Below, piece by piece: positions 48,772 through 50,953 of a DNA stretch of 50,953 bases (the first letter of the stretch is position 1; every line of letters starts with the position of its first letter). Position numbers and translations under genes: made by a program. Source of the DNA: Candidatus Uhrbacteria bacterium (GTDB lineage Bacteria; Patescibacteriota; Patescibacteriia; UBA9934). The notes under the pieces were generated by a model. That model worked only from the letters and a program-made list of their open reading frames with translations. It had not been told where the DNA came from and did no database searches. The DNA is taken from assembly GCA_943354605.1 (NCBI GenBank), contig CALRCK010000006.1, forward strand, positions 1 to 50,953, read 5' to 3'.

Positions 48772-48806
48772 AACATAAAAGTCGCGATCGCGACTTTTAT
48801 GTTTCA
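48769..48806. repeat. 38-bp perfect palindrome at the end of the PaaX/Cas2-like gene
   Basis: Half-site tgaaacataaaagtcgcga (48769-48787) followed directly by its exact reverse complement. The first three bases are the gene's TGA. It could act as a bidirectional terminator for the convergent glmS gene, but there is no loop and it contains the 18-bp site seen before the gene. Confidence 0.95.
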
Positions 48807-48815
48807 TCCTTGATA

Positions 48816-50639
48816 TCAATCCACCGTCACCGCCTTTGCTAAGTTGCGAGGGCGGTCGGGGTTGATGCCTTTTAGGACGGCAAGTTCGTACGCAAGGATT
48901 TGCATCGGGATGTTCGCCACAAGGCCAGTGAGGACGCCGTTTTTTGGAACAATAATGGTTTCCGTCGCGACACGCTCGGCAAGCTTCGGATTGTCCGTAA
49001 TGATGATGGTTCGCGCGCCGCGAGCTCGCACTTCCTCGGCCGCTGTTCGCATTAGCTGACCGTGCTGGTCGTCGAAGATGCAAAGAATGACCGGTGTATT
49101 CTCGACGATGAGCGCAAACGGTCCGTGTTTCAGTGCGCCGCCAGCGTAGCCCTCGGCATGGAGATACGTAATCTCCTTAATTTTCAGCGCACCTTCGCGA
49201 GCAATACTTTCGCACGCTCCTTTGCCGAGAACGAAGCAATGTTCAGCGTCGACGAGCGTCTTTGCGATTTCTTTACACGCCTCGCGGGTGTTCAATGCGA
49301 TTTTGACGAGCGTTGGCAGGCGACGAAGTTCGTCGATGAGATGCTTACGGCGTTCAACCTCCGTTCCCCGATGCATACTAAACCACGCGGCAATCATTTC
49401 GAGCGCAACGACCTGTGTGCTGAATGCTTTTGTGGAAGCAACTGCATGTTCGCGACCAGCGTTCAGGTACACGCCGCATTTCGTCGATCGCGCAATGAGG
49501 GAACCAACCGCGTTCACCACAGAAAATGTTGGCACGCCGCGGTCTTGAGCAATGACGAGCGCACGATGCGTGTCTTTTGTTTCGCCAGATTGCGAAATGA
49601 CGAGAAGTCCGGCGCCATGCGGAGCGAAATGGTGTTCGGTAATCTCCGACGCATCAACCACCTGAACCGTGTCGAATGCCTTGAGGGCACGCATACCCAG
49701 TGCACCGTACATTCCAGCATGCAGCGATGTTCCACATGCGGCGATGACAAGGTGCTTAATACCGAGAAGAGTTTCTTTGTTCCGTTCAAGTCCGCCGAGT
49801 TTGATCTCGAGATCCGTTGGAATGCGTGCGCCATGATTCAGTGTTCGTGCCAACGCATCCGGTTGCTCCATGATTTCTTTAATCGTCCAATGATCAAATG
49901 GCGCCGGGGAGAGCTCAATGACTTCCTCGGGTGCAAGCTCTACGCGCGATGTGTCGAGTGTGGTTCCTTCTGGAGTGATGAGTGCGAACTCGCCGTTTTG
50001 TAATGCAATAAATTCGCGAGTGTGGTTATTGAACGCCGAAGGTTCGCTGGCCACGTACATCGTGCCTCGACCAACGCCAACCACAAGCGGACTGCCATTG
50101 CGTGCCGCGAGAATGGTGTTTGGCATGATGGGGGAGACGACCGCAACGCCCCACGTGCCTTCCAGTTTTGCGAGTGCGTGTTTCATGGCAACGTCGAGCG
50201 CCTCACCATCGTCCAGGTATTTACCGATGAGCTGCGCAATAACTTCCGTGTCGGTTTGGGATTTAAAGACGATGCCCGCGGCCTCGAGGCTTGCTTTCAG
50301 CGCATGAGAGTTCTCGATAACACCGTTATGGACAAGCGCGAGGCGGTTCTTCATGTCCGAATGCGGATGAGCGTTGGCATCCGTTTTTCCACCGTGCGTT
50401 GCCCAGCGGGTGTGGCCAATGCCGGATCGGTTTCCGACGTGCTCGGGCAGATGTTCTCTGAGCCGAGCAATGGCGTTTGCTGTTGCGCCGCTCGCAAACT
50501 TTGTCGTCACAATCTCGCCGGCGTCAGAAACCGTGGCAACGCCAGCGGAATCGTATCCACGACTTTCCAAGATCGAAAGCCCGTCAATAATTGTACTGAC
50601 GCTATCGGTATCACCAACAACCCCGATGATTCCACACAT
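48816..50639 (-). CDS. glmS: Glutamine-fructose-6-phosphate aminotransferase
   Basis: Makes glucosamine-6-phosphate, the first step toward UDP-GlcNAc for peptidoglycan. From ATG 50639 (607 aa): N-terminal nucleophile Cys2 in MCGIIGVVG, glutaminase residues RGYDSAGVA and GHTRWATHGG, then two SIS domains with ACGTSLHAGMYGA and SQSGETKDT, and the C-terminal LAKAVTVD (LAKSVTVE is usual). The codons upstream of 50639 are not family-like. No glmS ribozyme is evident: the promoter lies only a few bases before the ATG. Confidence 0.97.
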   Translation of the reverse strand: MCGIIGVVGDTDSVSTIIDGLSILESRGYDSAGVATVSDAGEIVTTKFASGATANAIARLREHLPEHVGNRSGIGHTRWATHGGKTDANAHPHSDMKNRLALVHNGVIENSHALKASLEAAGIVFKSQTDTEVIAQLIGKYLDDGEALDVAMKHALAKLEGTWGVAVVSPIMPNTILAARNGSPLVVGVGRGTMYVASEPSAFNNHTREFIALQNGEFALITPEGTTLDTSRVELAPEEVIELSPAPFDHWTIKEIMEQPDALARTLNHGARIPTDLEIKLGGLERNKETLLGIKHLVIAACGTSLHAGMYGALGMRALKAFDTVQVVDASEITEHHFAPHGAGLLVISQSGETKDTHRALVIAQDRGVPTFSVVNAVGSLIARSTKCGVYLNAGREHAVASTKAFSTQVVALEMIAAWFSMHRGTEVERRKHLIDELRRLPTLVKIALNTREACKEIAKTLVDAEHCFVLGKGACESIAREGALKIKEITYLHAEGYAGGALKHGPFALIVENTPVILCIFDDQHGQLMRTAAEEVRARGARTIIITDNPKLAERVATETIIVPKNGVLTGLVANIPMQILAYELAVLKGINPDRPRNLAKAVTVD

Positions 50640-50646
50640 ATTCTTG

Positions 50647-50674
50647 TATTTAGTAGAGAACGACCATCTGACAA
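50647..50674 (-). promoter_or_regulatory. Promoter of glmS
   Basis: Minus-strand TTGTCA (50674-50669), 16 nt, TAAATA (50652-50647), then 7 nt to the ATG at 50639: a near-leaderless message. Confidence 0.6.
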
Positions 50675-50729
50675 TATCTCTGCCGAACATACCGAGCAAG
50701 TATGTCTGAGGATAAGTTGACAGACATTT

Positions 50730-50761
50730 CAACCCTTAGGGTTGAGCAACGCTAAGGGTTG
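50730..50761. repeat. Inverted repeat between glmS and tRNA-Glu
   Basis: caacccttag (50730-50739) and ctaagggttg (50752-50761) are perfect reverse complements around a 12-nt spacer that itself holds gttg/caac. No T run. It lies upstream of both divergent promoters. Confidence 0.8.
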
Positions 50762-50775
50762 CAAGGGAACGTTCG

Positions 50776-50804
50776 TTGACCAAGGTTGAATTTTTTGGTA
50801 TTAT
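50776..50804 (+). promoter_or_regulatory. Promoter of tRNA-Glu
   Basis: TTGACC (50776-50781), 17 nt, TATTAT (50799-50804); the tRNA begins 15 nt after the -10 box. Confidence 0.8.
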
Positions 50805-50818
50805 TTTCACGCATTTTC

Positions 50819-50893
50819 GGCTCCATCGTCTAACGGTTAGGACAGAGGCTTCTCAAGCCTTTAATCGGGGTTCGATTCCCCGTGGAGTCACCA
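50819..50893 (+). tRNA. tRNA-Glu (anticodon CUC)
   Basis: Acceptor stem ggctcca / tggagtc (one G-U pair), D arm with the ctaacggttagga loop, anticodon loop ttctcaa giving CUC (reads GAG), T arm cgggg-ttcgatt-ccccg, discriminator A50890 and an encoded CCA at 50891-50893. Confidence 0.95.
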
Positions 50894-50918
50894 TCACCGA
50901 ATCGGTGTCCAAACAGAG

Positions 50919-50938
50919 CTCCCTGAAAGGGGAGTTTT
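50919..50938 (+). terminator. Intrinsic terminator after tRNA-Glu
   Basis: ctccc / gggag stem (50919-50923, 50930-50934) with loop tgaaag and four T directly after it. A small caccg/cggtg hairpin lies between it and the tRNA. Confidence 0.75.
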
Positions 50939-50953
50939 GTGTTATCTCTGCGA

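Noticed and set aside
50640-50818. glmS ribozyme or other leader RNA before glmS
   Set aside because: The likely promoter leaves about 7 nt of leader, and the inverted repeat at 50730 lies upstream of it.

Overview
The window looks like chromosome from a member of the Candidate Phyla Radiation (Patescibacteria), probably on the parcubacterial side; this is inferred from gene content, since no rRNA is present. Pointers are a DUF8128-type membrane protein followed by a VirD4/TraG-like ATPase with a fused zinc ribbon, a SecD carrying parvulin domains, a PaaX/Cas2-like orphan regulator, two exported proteins sharing a C-terminal domain I associate with this group, a short MetK, a class II ribonucleotide reductase next to a cobalamin adenosyltransferase, and many promoters whose -10 box lies only 5-10 nt before the start codon (leaderless or near-leaderless messages).

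Layout. 1-8.5 kb: endonuclease III, a PAP2 phosphatase, two large secreted repeat proteins, mannose-1-phosphate guanylyltransferase, MltG and a DUF475 membrane protein. 8.5-12.9 kb: a more AT-rich defence island with an OLD-family ATPase/TOPRIM nuclease, a C5-cytosine methyltransferase with an N-terminal HTH, and a convergent Cfr10I/Bse634I-like restriction endonuclease. 13-14.1 kb: metK behind a SAM-I riboswitch that is not in any ORF. 14.1-17.2 kb: a zeta-type kinase with a small coupled partner, a RecB/Cas4-like nuclease, a YgjP-like metallopeptidase, a HigBA pair and a GIY-YIG protein. 17.3-19.1 kb: three GC-rich orphan genes with ribosome binding sites and strong hairpins, unlike the rest of the window. 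19.5-33.2 kb: UvrD-like helicase, malic enzyme, UDP-glucose dehydrogenase, LOG protein, membrane and glycosidase-like proteins, an SpoU methyltransferase, a Tgt that has lost all four zinc ligands, and SecD-SecF. 33.7-39.8 kb: DUF8128/VirD4-like pair, UppP, an RlmI-like methyltransferase, a coiled-coil repeat protein and a DEDD exonuclease. 40-44 kb: nrdJ with an NrdR-like box and an attenuator-like leader, then cobO. 44.1-50.7 kb: a small acidic protein, a class B penicillin-binding protein, MurF, the PaaX/Cas2-like gene between two copies of a palindromic site, and GlmS. The window ends with tRNA-Glu(CUC).

How the genes work together. Cell-envelope synthesis is well represented: GlmS, MurF, PBP, MltG, UppP and PAP2 for peptidoglycan; ManC and Ugd for surface sugars; SecDF for export. 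NrdJ needs adenosylcobalamin and the adjacent CobO can make it from salvaged corrinoid. MetK supplies SAM to the neighbouring DNA methyltransferase and to the RNA methyltransferases.

Three intergenic spaces (19.1-19.5, 33.3-33.6, 46.5-46.9 kb) are filled by copies of one roughly 350-bp element with terminal inverted repeats and no gene inside. The best candidates for undescribed biology are this element, the palindrome-flanked PaaX/Cas2-like locus, the zinc-less Tgt, the HTH-methyltransferase with a palindrome running into its start codon, and the nrdJ leader.
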